A stretch of DNA of 64,000 nt from Gonapodya prolifera JEL478 (taxonomy: Eukaryota > Monoblepharomycota > Monoblepharidomycetes > Monoblepharidales > Gonapodyaceae). Location of the stretch: the NCBI GenBank assembly GCA_001574975.1, contig KQ965731.1, forward strand, positions 682,001 through 746,000. The letters are read 5' to 3'. The position numbers and the translations under genes were made by a program. The notes below the pieces were generated by a model that searched no databases, had not been told where the DNA came from, and saw nothing but the letters and a program-made list of their open reading frames with translations. Position 1 is the stretch's first letter. Every line of letters begins with the position of its first letter. Below, one piece after another: positions 54,754 to 64,000 of this stretch.

Positions 54754-56122
54754 ATGTCGGATTTCAAGGAAATCTCGTCGTCCCAATGCTACGGCGGAAC
54801 GGTCAAGAAGGTAAGAGAGGAAATCGCTCATGGACCAGTAATCTTCGCCGATGTATCCAACACTATATCCACAAAAATCCCACATCCTCACCCGCTGCTA
54901 TCACCCACGTCTCTCCGCACGCGCGAATTCCTCTCAATCGGCTCGATCGCGCCCCTCCTTCCTCAATGATGCCGACAGTACCAACACACATCGCACGTGC
55001 TCCTGGGCTCCGTCATGAAATTCGTCGTGTTCACGCCGCCTGGTGCGACGGTCGAGAAACCCGCCGCGGGGGTGTGGTTTCTCTCGGGATTGGTGCGTGT
55101 TGAAATCGATGGTGTGTGGGGAAACCGGGCGAACGGCTTCATCGGTCCGCCCTGCAGACGTGCAACGAGGACAACTTCATCACCAAGGCCGGTGCCTGCC
55201 GCAAGGCATCTGAACTGGGTGCGTATTGAGCGCTACCTGGCCCTTGTAAGCACTGTTTGGACGTGCGGACTTCCTTCTCGTAAGGTATCGCCCTCATTTG
55301 CCCGGACACGTCCCCGCGCGGCATCAAGGTGGAGGGTGACGATGCCAGTTGGGACTTTGGCGTGTCTGCAGGCTTTTACGTCGACGCTACCGATCCCAAG
55401 TGGGCGGCGTACCAAATGGTGGGTGCGATACCAGTTTCAATCACGACCCCGGCGGTATTTCTGATGTCATTGTCTCAAGTACTCGTACATAACCAAAGAG
55501 CTCACAGACCTTATCGATGCCAACATCAAGAACGTTGATGTTGCGGAGCGGACTGCCGTTATGGGACACAGCAGTGAGTATTCCCCCGTCGTTCCTTGCT
55601 TCTCGTGTCTGTGGAACTGACACTTGAATTTTGCTATTGTATTTGCGACGTTAAGTGGGTGGCCACGGCGCTCTCATCACTGCGCTCAAGAACCCCGGTC
55701 GCTTCAAATGCGCTGCTGCATTCTCCCCAATCGTGACGCCCACTGACGTTCCCTGGGGTCAAAAAGCCTTCACAGGCTACCTTGGCTCCATCGAAGCTGG
55801 GCGGGCTTACGATGCGGCGGAGTTGCTCGGCAAGTACCCAGCGGAGGGACCCAAGCTGCCCCTTAAAGTTGTGCAGGGCACCGCGGACAGCTTCTACCCT
55901 TCACAATTGCAGCCTGAGGTGTTTGAAGCGAAACTCAAAGTGGCCAAAAACGAGAATTTATCGGTGGAAATTACGATGGCAGAAGGTTACGACCATTCCT
56001 ACTGGTTTATTGTGAGTCTGTACCGCGGGGTTCGTTCTCTTGACCTCAACATGATTCGACTCTCCCGTCATAAGCAAACGTACATTGACGAAGTCCTCCT
56101 TTGGATCAACAAGTATCTTTGA
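54754..56122 (+). CDS. S-formylglutathione hydrolase (esterase D)
   Basis: Seven exons: 54754..54810, 54979..55092, 55158..55218, 55285..55418, 55481..55573, 55656..56011 and 56075..56122. The enzyme hydrolyses S-formylglutathione to glutathione and formate in cytosolic formaldehyde detoxification. Family marks are [16 protein letters not shown] (with one Leu more), [50 protein letters not shown], the nucleophile elbow [16 protein letters not shown] with catalytic Ser, the Asp in [16 protein letters not shown] and the His in [10 protein letters not shown]. The protein is about 287 residues, normal for the family. Methylated plant pectin can yield methanol and then formaldehyde, so this gene fits a pectin-using fungus, but the link to the pectin lyase is inference. 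Confidence 0.94.
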
Positions 56123-56356
56123 AAAGCCTGTTTCGACACCCATTTTGTGCATCCCATGTATTGAGCGAAATATAAAACCAATCGCGCACGATGATTGGGT
56201 AGACTTCCTGTCAAGAACCACTGGCAACGACTGACCGCGCTTTGGCTGAAAGAAACGCGATATATCATCCAATTGGTCACTCTACACTAAACGCCTATCT
56301 CAGCACTGATGCCACCTTCACTACCCTCGATACCAACCCCACCCTACCTCTCACCC

Positions 56357-58158
56357 CTAGCAGCAACCACCCGCCTGCTGTGCCGGGAGCTTCTCTCCAG
56401 GCTTGACGGTCGAGGCTTTCGCGGGCTGAGCGGCGGGCATGGCGCCCATTCTGTGTGACGTGAGGAATCATGCGAAGGGAGTATTGAGCGTCGAAAACCA
56501 TCGTACTCCACGACAAAGCGCACCTGTCCTTAATTTGTTTCGCCATGGTCAAGAACGCCTGTTCGACATTGGTGGCGTTCTTGGCAGAAGTCTCCAGGAA
56601 GGGGATTCCGAGACTGTCGGCAAATTCCTGTTGCGTGTTGGGACCGAGGCGAGAGTGGAGAGTGGCGAGGGCGGATTAAGGCACGGTTGAAGATGATGCA
56701 AACAGACGTCCAACCAGAACTCCCACAACGCACCTTCGCCTCTGCCGTTTCTACCTGCCTCTTGTTCACCAAATCCGCCTTGTTTCCTACCAACAGCTTG
56801 TTCACTCCCTCGCTAGCGTAGCGGTCAATCTCCTGCATCCATTGGCGGACATTGTGGAACGTATCCTTGTCGGTTGTGTCGTAGACAACAATGATGCCGT
56901 GCGCACCACGGTAATAGGAGGAGGTGATGGTGCGGAAGCGCTCTTGACCGGCGGTGTCCCACTGAGTGATGGAACAAGTGGGAGGCACAGGAAGGAACAG
57001 CACCCTGATCAGTAATTCGCTACATCGAAATTTACCGTGAGCCTCAGAAAAGCACCAGCGGTCATTCCATGGCTTTCGCGTCAAAAAAAACTGATCCATT
57101 CCATCGTGAACACTCCTTGCACATCCTTCCAGTATCATCCCGCAGCACTTTGACCAAGGTGTCTCGACAAAAATTACACCTGCAATATCAAGAGACCACC
57201 CAACAGTGTCTCCAGAACAGGCGGAACTGTGATCACTCGTCCAACGTCCTGAAATCGGAACCGATGTGAACTCGACCGTTCCCGGGGATTTAACCAGTCT
57301 TTCCAATCCTTAAAGCCTCCAACCCCAGATACGCACAATTTGGAGCTTGACGGTTTTACCCTCGAGTTCGATAGTGCGGATTTTCTGCAAGACGTTCACC
57401 ACGGTGAGGACCCAAAAGAGCAGAAAACAAATTGCGAGCCTTACAAAGTCGACACCAATTGTAGAGATGTAAGATTCTGTGTATGTGTCGTCCTGGATCA
57501 AGGTAGGAGCAAGTATGATGAGCGCTCCCAAACCATTCTTTCACGAAGATGGTGGGACGCACCGCAAAACGAAGCAGCAAGCAGGACTTTCCGACACCGG
57601 AATCACCGATAAGGAGGAGCTTGAATAGGTAGTCGCTGATTCGGAATTGCGTGAGCAATTTGCAAAGGAAGTTCCACAGATACAGAAACCCCATAGACCA
57701 GCGAGGTCCAGTTTCACGACGTCTCTCGCATCCAAAAATCAGCCAGATATGATTCCTTCCGATTGCACTTCGTCGTGACTTTTTGTAGTGGTCTTTCCAT
57801 CCACATCCATCACCATCGCACTGAGCCCATATACACGCTCCCCCAGAACCATGACCCAATCCAAAAGCAACCTTGGATTCACATGCAAGTGGGTGATCCT
57901 TCCCTGCTTCGTCTGCGCGCTTTGTTGTCCTCCATGTTCTGCCGGGTCGCGGAGCGGGACGCAGCCACCCCGCCCGCTTCAGTCGCCACCATCCTTATTC
58001 ACTGCTCTTGACGACTGCTTCCCGGTCGCCCCTGCCTTATCGATCCTGCTCCCTTCTTCGATCCCCGATCCTTCTCAATTCCATTCAGTCACAGCCTAAC
58101 TGGTCCCACCAGGGATCTCATCCATCGTCCTGACGATAACTCACTATTCAGGGTTCAT
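56357..58158 (-). CDS. YPT1: Rab1-type small GTPase of ER-to-Golgi traffic
   Basis: Seven exons: 58158..58145 (14 nt: MNPEY), 57635..57563, 57492..57445, 57384..57337, 56961..56732, 56627..56524 and 56450..56357. The sequence is almost canonical: [20 protein letters not shown] (P loop GDSGVGKS), [12 protein letters not shown] (switch I, effector region), [20 protein letters not shown] (switch II), [29 protein letters not shown] and [15 protein letters not shown], ending in GGCC for double geranylgeranylation. The length is about 205 residues. Intron 1 is 509 nt and intron 4 is 375 nt, long for this locus; long early introns often carry expression signals. The first exon was found by phase and the invariant MNPEYDYL. 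Confidence 0.95.
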
Positions 58159-59539
58159 TGCAGTGTTGTGAAATGGGGGGACTCAATGTTGGTTGAGGTC
58201 GAACAATTTACCGGGGAACCGTTGCCACAATTCGCAAACCGCACAAGAAAAGTGGCGACCTTCAACGCACAGCCACTTTTGTAACTTTCAACAATTTCGC
58301 TTTGTACGCGCCCAAATCATCCGAAAATGCCGTACTTCTTCCTCAACTGTGCTGCAAACTATCATCAAGCTGCAAACTTCAAAGATCCTTTGGAAGATGG
58401 CAACATTTAAACAATTGGCACAATGGCATGTTCCAATACCAACCCTTCCGGTTGTTCTCTCCCCCTGATTTTTCATCTCTCGAACTATTACCCGACTCTT
58501 TGAAAGCCCAATGTTGCCGACCCTCCTCGAATGAAGGTCGAACATGTCTTCAAAGAACCTGAATGAATATATGCGCTCACTTGCCAATTCCTGGGAGAAC
58601 GACTTCGGGCCATCCTACTACATCTTCAACCCTTCAAATATGCGGAGCCAAATATCGCGGCGAAAGAAATCAATGGGGGAGAGCTGTATTATTCAAAGGC
58701 TTGGAGGTGTCCCCCCTTCTGATATTTTCTCTCTTACCGCAACATCTGTTCGGTGCTCTTTCTGTTGATCACCCTAAAAGAATCGCAATCAAGGCGCGCC
58801 TCTTGTGGTGGAGAGCTTCACCTTGTTTCAGTTTATGTGGATGTCATTGGATCGAGCCAATGACTAGCACCCCAACACATGCCTAGTTAGAACATCGCAA
58901 ATGAAGATAAAGAGAAGTTGGATGCTGTTTTCTTTGAAGACCTTCCCCCACGCCCACCCCCGCCCCGAAATTCCCCCCCCAATGGCCCCCTCCCCAGTAG
59001 AAAGTAAAAGATTGCTTGCGTTGCATCTCAAACCCAAGCGAATAAACAATCAAGAGAAGCTGCCCACATCGCCAAAGCCAATGAGTAGCACAGGTACATA
59101 ATGTGCTGACGTTAAAGTTCGATTATTCAAGTCTACGCTTTCCTGTGGTTGAGCAAGGTCAGCACGCGGCAAAGAACCTCGTACGGAAGGGCGTCCATCA
59201 ATAGCATCCTGCTTTGACCTTCACTAGCTCTTCAACAACAATAATTTTGAATAGTTCCGACTATCAATTTTGTCGGAATATGTACTGTCCACGAGTCTTC
59301 TCCATGGGGTTCTCGGACTCATAATGGTGGCAAAATCGCCTTTGGAGTCTTGTTGGCACCACTGCCACACGTAATACAAACGTTTATTTGGGAATCACCC
59401 GACAAGGTTTGTCAACCCCGAGTCACCCGAGGTCCTGCGGCCACAGGGGATAATTGATCATCCCTTCCCGATAACATCTTCCGTTTCCCGTCGTTCGCAA
59501 ACTCCTGAAGCCATCCCGCACTAGGATCTTCTTCGGAAA
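58159..59539. other. 1.4-kb divergent intergenic region without a supported gene
   Basis: YPT1 runs left and the intradiol dioxygenase runs right from this gap. I looked for coding exons on both strands and found only short frames without domains. A C-rich tract (58950-59000, CCCCCACGCCCACCCCCGCC) and AT-rich stretches follow one another. The size suggests a large promoter region or a lost gene. Confidence 0.55.
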
Positions 59540-60825
59540 TGGCATCTCAAGCTTACGCTGGTGAGTTTCTCCAGCCCTTCTCCAGCGACATCCTCTCATG
59601 TTGTTCGGTCACTCAAACTCAATGAAAAGCATACACCGAAAACGTTATTAATGCGACTGGACCCAATGTAATCATTATTTTGCTGGTCAAGCCTGTTTCC
59701 ACTTGCTGAACTTCCGTTGGACAGGCATCATCTCGAGTGAAGAAAGTGCTCCCTATTCTTTTCAAGCACCTCCACGCAGCTGTCATCGAGGCGGAAATCA
59801 CCTTTGATGAGCTCAGTGAGTTCTTCTACAGTGATGCCACTCTCGCAAAAGACCATTGGATAGCTCTCGCTGAATTCACCTAGTCGCCACATTGGAATTT
59901 CTCGGCGAAACTGGAAAGATGACCACGGAAAAACGACAAGAATTTGTGCTCGTGTCAGATATTCTCGGCGTCTCTTCGCTTGTGGATATGTAGGTTCTCG
60001 GCTGGCTGTAATGAACCTGCCGTTCAACTTTACTTGGTGATCAGGCTTAGCCACAACAAGTTAACCGCGAAGGATCCAGCTCCTTCCACTCCTTCTGCTG
60101 TCCTCGGTCCCTTTTATGTACATGGTGTGCCTCCTCAACCACTGGGCACCACTGTCGTTAGATACCCGGAACCTGACGGCGTCTTGACCCACATCTTCGG
60201 TCGGGTGAAATCGTCGGTCACTGGCGCTCCCATTCCCGGAGCAATTATTGACGTGTGGGAAGGCGCCCCAGATGGAGAATACAGCACGCAGACACCTCAC
60301 AAGGGCGATTACCACTGCCGTGGCCGCTTCATCGCTGATGAGTCTGGACGATACTCGGTTCTGGTACTCAAGCCAGTTGCCTACCCGATTCCGACCGATG
60401 GGACTGGCGGAAAGCTTCTTAAGTTGTTGGATCGTCATTGCATGCGCCCCGCGCACGTTCACGTGAGTGCAGCACTGTTTTAACGCTCCTTGATTTGAGC
60501 TCAACGTATGATGATTTGTTTGCTACTCAAAAGTTCATGGTTATTGCTCCCGGATACAAAACATTGGTCACTCAAGTATTCGACCGCAAATCCGATTACC
60601 TCCAAAATGACGCCGTATTCGCGGTCAAGTGGGTCTAACGACTTTCATCTCACTTAAACTATTACTAACGTCCATTCGATTGAAAGGGAATCGCTCATTG
60701 TCGACTTTGTTCCCGCGAAGTCCCCCGCCCCAAGTGGTCCGAATGGAGAAAAGCCTGTTCTGGAGTTGGAGTATGACCTCGTGATAACAGAAGAGAAGAA
60801 ATCGGAGGCCGTAGCGGCGCTCTAA
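59540..60825 (+). CDS. Intradiol ring-cleavage dioxygenase, hydroxyquinol/catechol 1,2-dioxygenase-like
   Basis: Seven exons: 59540..59561, 59630..59667, 59725..59815, 59884..59989, 60045..60462, 60534..60628 and 60687..60825. The N-terminal helical dimer domain reads ASSRVKKVLPILFKHLHAAV and FVLVSDILGVSSLVDM. The catalytic barrel has LGPFYVHGVPPQ (first iron Tyr), VTGAPIPGAIIDVWEGAPDG, GRFIADESGRYSVLVLKPVA followed by YPIPTDGTGG (second Tyr region), and RPAHVH with the histidine ligands, completed by FMVIAPGYKTLVTQVFD. A non-haem Fe(III) centre cleaves an aromatic diol between its hydroxyls, feeding lignin-derived aromatics to the 3-oxoadipate route. No signal peptide is seen, so it is cytosolic. 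Confidence 0.9.
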
Positions 60826-61499
60826 GAGCTTCATTTTGATGTTGTAGTTGGGAGGTCCTCCTGTCGCAAAATATTTTGAGATATATCAGACTTGATGAGA
60901 GAGCATTGTGTCATTATTATATTTCGCTAGCCGCATGGATGTTCCATTAATCAGCACTTCATATGTGTGGTGCTTTGGGGAGAATGGATGGCTGTGTTCC
61001 ATCTCACTCACACCCTCTTCTGAAGTGCCAGGTCCGTCAGAAACTCTATCGCAGCAACTTGGCGTCACCAAGCACTTTTTAACGCCACAAAATCTCTCCA
61101 CGCTGTATGATAGCCCAGTGTGTCGAGCGATATTCCAGCTCTTTCGTGCTATCTCCGCCTGTCTGATGAAGCAGGCGAGGATGAACGTACCGAAAGGAGA
61201 ACAAGAACTGGAGCATGACGGCTTTCGCTTGTGTGCGAACGATGACGTAAAATGGGACGAAGATGAGAAATGTCACCAACACCAGGAGGATATAGGCAGT
61301 GATGCGGCAAGCGGAGACAAGTGCATTTGGAGTCAACTGTGATCGGGTGACGCGTGGCGGAGATGCTCCTTTTTGCAGAAAGCGGTGCAGAATTCAGACA
61401 AACGCGGATGAAAATATGAAAAAACTGGTGTCCTCAAATCTATTCGGCAATAAAATTGGCACTTTGACAGGCAAGATTCACGACAGGCACACGACAGTT
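60826..61499. other. Convergent intergenic gap with a weak membrane-protein frame
   Basis: The dioxygenase and the ADA2-like gene converge here. A minus-strand frame at 61336-61079 encodes a hydrophobic segment (ITAYILLVLVTFLIFVPFYV) preceded by an acceptor-like GATCACAG, but it lacks an ATG and I cannot find a partner exon. I leave it uncalled. Confidence 0.45.
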
Positions 61500-63314
61500 T
61501 CACGCCAAAGCAGCCACGCCCTCCACCCACCGTTCCCACAAACCCTCCCACCGCTCAGTAAGCTCACGCTTTTCCGCCTCTCCACCCACCTCAGGCCACT
61601 CCACGCTCCATCTCGCCACCCTCTCCAATGCCTCCAGCAGGGTCACCCCGATGTCTCCACCACCGCGTCCCCAAGGGAACGCTACCGCCACATAAACAAG
61701 GTCCCATCCCGTCAAGTTGGTCGCGCGAGAGCCCGTGGCTCCCAATCCCCAGCACGCTGGGTCGTCTGGACCGATGACCACGGAAAGCGTTTGGGCAGTG
61801 ATGGAGGAGGGTGAAGTGAAGGACTTGTGCACCGCGGTGGGTAAGTGGGACCACTCGGAAGCCCAGTCGCGGATGCCGAGGAAGAGGTGGTTGGAGATGG
61901 GTTGGGATTCGAGGCAGAGGCGGGGAAGCGGCTCTGCAGAGACGGAGAGAGAAGAAGAGGATGCCGGATCCAGGTACGCAGAGAGGAGGTCCACCGCCGA
62001 CGATGGAGGAGCGAATACCGCTGGTGTGTCCTCGGCACCACCCGCCATATTTCCCCCCCGCACTGCACACGCTAGGCACCCGTGCCCCACTCTGACCGCC
62101 CGGCCCACTTTCTTCCCTTGCCCGACGTGCACCCCGCCTACAGCGGTCTCGAGGTTCGCCCAACCTTGCCGTGACGCACAACTTTCCAGTTCCTGTCCCG
62201 CGTGCCAAAAATACTTTGTCGACTCGACAATCTCGGGGATGGTCTCGTAAGCGCGGGGGAGGAACTCTGGCAAGGACCAGCCCGCGGCCGAGTCGGCTCC
62301 TACGACGTCAAAGCCCGCGAAGAGCGCCGGGCAAGTGGAGCGTAAGGCAGTGAACTCGTCGAGGTGCGAGGCCAGGTCGTGCCAGCTTGTGATGGCGGAT
62401 CGGGGCACCGCGTAGATGAGCCGGACGGAAGGACGTCCCGCAGGGAGAGAGGAGATGTGGCGAGACAAGGCTGCCATGGCGTGTGAGAAAGTGAGAGTGG
62501 CCGAGATGGGGTGGGTGAGGCCCAGAGAGGCGGTGTTATCGGAAGGTAGAACGTAAGGAGTGAAGGGGCACATGCGGAGCTCGATGTGGGGAACGGGGCA
62601 AGGTGGGAGGGAGAGGTGGGTGAAGAGGAGGGTATGGTATGCAAGGAAAGTGGGGAGATGGTGGAAGAGGCCTGGGGTCGAGGAGGATGAGGGAGCGAAG
62701 ATTTTAAGGGGCAACAAACGATGTCCCTCTACCCGCACAGAATCACCTTCAAACGCGACCATCTTGTCCACAAACTTGCTCCATATAATACCTCCACCAT
62801 CTGCGCCGTCGTCCTCCCCAACTTCAAACCTCGAGCGAAGCCACTGATCGAATGCATTCGCACCCCTCTTGTGCTCTGCTCGCATCTCGTGCAACGGCCG
62901 CCAAACCGCCGATACGTCCCCAGCGGGCGGTGGAGGCAAGTCACGGGAATGGTCCGCCAGGCGAAGCAGGATGGCACCCGAGGCCATTACAAGGCAGAAA
63001 ATGCGCCGATCAGCTGGATAGAAGGTCAGATTCATGACTTCACAGCTCGCTTCCCCCACGTGCCCTTGGCGATCAACCCACCCACCACACAACTCGTGGA
63101 CCACCACTCCGAAATCGACGGCCGCCTCCGCATGCACGTGCAGGACTGCCATCGGCATGGTCTCCAGCACGTTCAGCAGCTTTGACCGATCGCGCATCCT
63201 GTCTCTGGATCGCAAGATTGAGTGTTTCCCGTCGATTCCGTCTGCGATGTCGTATTCGCGAAATGAGGAGAGGACGGAAGATGCGAGAGAGCGCGTGTGC
63301 TGGGAGAGCGGCAT
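61500..63314 (-). CDS. ADA2/ADGF-like adenosine deaminase homologue with a changed catalytic motif
   Basis: An intronless gene of 604 codons. The family order is clear: METMP-type entry (LETMPMAVLHVHAEAAVDFG) with the first metal histidines HVH, IIWSKFVDKMVAFEGD, then LIYAVPR, LFAGFDVVGADSAAGWSLPE, KYFWHAGQELESC, RAVRVGHG, PISNHLFLGI and SVVIGPDDPACWGLG. In active ADA and ADA2 enzymes the motif is HAGE, whose Glu is the proton shuttle; here it reads HAGQ. The SSDDP strand is also relaxed to GPDDP, though the Asp pair is kept. Metal binding looks possible, while ordinary deamination may be reduced or lost. No signal peptide is seen, unlike secreted ADGFs. The lack of introns is unusual in this window. 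Confidence 0.78.
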   Translation of the reverse strand: MPLSQHTRSLASSVLSSFREYDIADGIDGKHSILRSRDRMRDRSKLLNVLETMPMAVLHVHAEAAVDFGVVVHELCGGWVDRQGHVGEASCEVMNLTFYPADRRIFCLVMASGAILLRLADHSRDLPPPPAGDVSAVWRPLHEMRAEHKRGANAFDQWLRSRFEVGEDDGADGGGIIWSKFVDKMVAFEGDSVRVEGHRLLPLKIFAPSSSSTPGLFHHLPTFLAYHTLLFTHLSLPPCPVPHIELRMCPFTPYVLPSDNTASLGLTHPISATLTFSHAMAALSRHISSLPAGRPSVRLIYAVPRSAITSWHDLASHLDEFTALRSTCPALFAGFDVVGADSAAGWSLPEFLPRAYETIPEIVESTKYFWHAGQELESCASRQGWANLETAVGGVHVGQGKKVGRAVRVGHGCLACAVRGGNMAGGAEDTPAVFAPPSSAVDLLSAYLDPASSSSLSVSAEPLPRLCLESQPISNHLFLGIRDWASEWSHLPTAVHKSFTSPSSITAQTLSVVIGPDDPACWGLGATGSRATNLTGWDLVYVAVAFPWGRGGGDIGVTLLEALERVARWSVEWPEVGGEAEKRELTERWEGLWERWVEGVAALA

Positions 63315-63815
63315 GGCGAGACGGCGATCGCGATGAAAAATGAGTGGAGTGCGACTGATCGTCTGTGGTCAAAGATCCATAAAAGCAATGGCGGATGGCA
63401 GTGCATTTTCCGTTCGACGTATTCCACTTTAGAAGGCGTCCTGAAGACGCCAGCACGGTTGGTCACCTCTAAATTCGGGGCGCCCACCTCCTCAAAAAGC
63501 CGGCCTGACTCCTTAATGTGACGGACAAGCGCATCGAAAACAGAGCTCCATCTCACCCTGGCAAGTTTGGCACCTTGTGAAGCAGCACAACTCTTGACCC
63601 AAACAATGCGTTCAAACAGAGGAACATTTTCGACGAAGTGCGCTGTTTGTGCGAGCTTACATAGGAAGGTGTGAGGGTGTGACTTGTTTTCGTGATATGT
63701 ACAATCCAACAAAATCGTGCAGCAATTCCTTTGACTATATAAAACAACGTCCAGATGTAAGGCGCGGTCGCTGACAACGATCCACGTGGACAATCTCGGT
63801 CCTCGTTTGCCCAGG
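63315..63815. other. Intergenic gap upstream of the ADA2-like gene
   Basis: Both flanking genes lie on the minus strand, so this holds the promoter of the ADA2-like gene and the 3' flank of SUS1. Open frames are short and domain-free. Confidence 0.5.
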
Positions 63816-64000
63816 TCAGGCCATCCCAAATCCAACATCTCCGTCCTCCCCTTGTGTCAAGATATCCTTAATCCTCCTCACAAGCTGCTCTTTCACTTCA
63901 TCAGGCACTCGTTGTCTGGCGTACTGCAGCGCTCGTGACGCAACGTCCTCGGTTGTAACACGATCGACACCCTGTTGGCGAATAATGGCTGGAGTGGAGA
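63816..64000 (-). CDS. SUS1: SUS1/ENY2-family transcription and mRNA-export factor, C-terminal part
   Basis: The frame from the right edge to the TGA at 63818-63816 encodes the end of a Sus1/ENY2 protein: IIRQQGVDRVTTEDVASRAL and YARQRVPDEVKEQLVRRIKD then ILTQ, with the family's VPDxVKxxLLxxI helix. Sus1 is a small helical hairpin protein that joins the SAGA deubiquitinase module and the TREX-2 mRNA export complex at nuclear pores. A short acidic, Gly-rich end (GEDGDVGFGMA) follows. The 5' part lies outside the window; further introns are likely, as fungal SUS1 genes are often split. Confidence 0.82.
   Translation of the reverse strand, partial: STPAIIRQQGVDRVTTEDVASRALQYARQRVPDEVKEQLVRRIKDILTQGEDGDVGFGMA

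Noticed and set aside
61079-61336. Small membrane-protein gene on the minus strand
   Set aside because: One hydrophobic helix, but no ATG and no exon partner found; left uncalled.
1-64000. tRNA genes, transposons and retroelements
   Set aside because: I looked for cloverleaf-like TTCGA arms, transposase or reverse-transcriptase motifs and paired terminal repeats on both strands and found none that I could support.

Overview
The window is nuclear DNA of a filamentous fungus, most likely a basidiomycete of the Agaricomycotina. Supporting signs are many short GT-AG introns (mostly 45-80 nt), genes on both strands separated by a few hundred bases, many basidiomycete-style F-box/LRR and cAMP-receptor-like 7TM genes, a pectin lyase with a fungal cellulose-binding module, and a LysM/CBM5 protein. 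I see no prokaryotic operons, no rRNA or tRNA gene that I can support, and no recognisable retroelement or DNA transposon. Nearly every gene had to be assembled from exons, so spans are given with exon boundaries inferred from splice consensus, reading phase and family conservation.

Layout, left to right. 1-12.4 kb: a C2-domain protein running off the left edge, a membrane-anchored kinase-like protein with degenerate catalytic motifs, a membrane protein of unknown function, an EEF1A-lysine-methyltransferase-like enzyme head to head with a GNAT acetyltransferase, and a 7TM receptor. 13-20 kb: the 14-exon diphthamide gene DPH6, with a repeat array in its second intron, a small unknown gene, and a second 7TM receptor with a 9-nt microexon. 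20-27 kb: a type II membrane glycosyltransferase, a 15-exon GMC oxidoreductase followed by a decayed copy of one of its exons, and a nucleolar RRM protein. 27-35 kb: an unresolved gene, an AhpC/TSA-like antioxidant protein, a C2orf76/UPF0538 homologue, a SIRT5-type sirtuin, a HAD/FCP1-like protein with an RGG tail, and an F-box/LRR gene whose first intron carries the same repeat family as DPH6.

36-42 kb: two small membrane proteins, a deletion-bearing pectin lyase pseudogene, a 2-oxoglutarate oxygenase with a probable GC-AG intron, and the intact pectin lyase with CBM1. 43-52.8 kb: a vacuolar-type amino acid transporter, a large F-box/LRR-like protein, a multi-pass RING ubiquitin ligase, and a LysM-CBM5/12 protein. 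53-64 kb: a short-chain dehydrogenase, S-formylglutathione hydrolase, the secretory GTPase YPT1, an intradiol dioxygenase, an ADA2-like protein with an altered catalytic motif, and the end of SUS1.

The genes do not form a metabolic cluster. Housekeeping genes (DPH6, YPT1, NOP15-like, SUS1, formylglutathione hydrolase) are mixed with genes for environmental sensing and plant-matter use (receptors, pectin lyase, GMC, intradiol dioxygenase, chitin-binding protein). I found no convincing new multi-gene system. The most interesting signals are the shared intronic repeat family, three enzyme-like proteins that lack a key catalytic residue (pseudokinase, HAD, ADA2-like), and unusual gene structures (microexon, GC-AG intron, 7-nt and 14-nt first exons).
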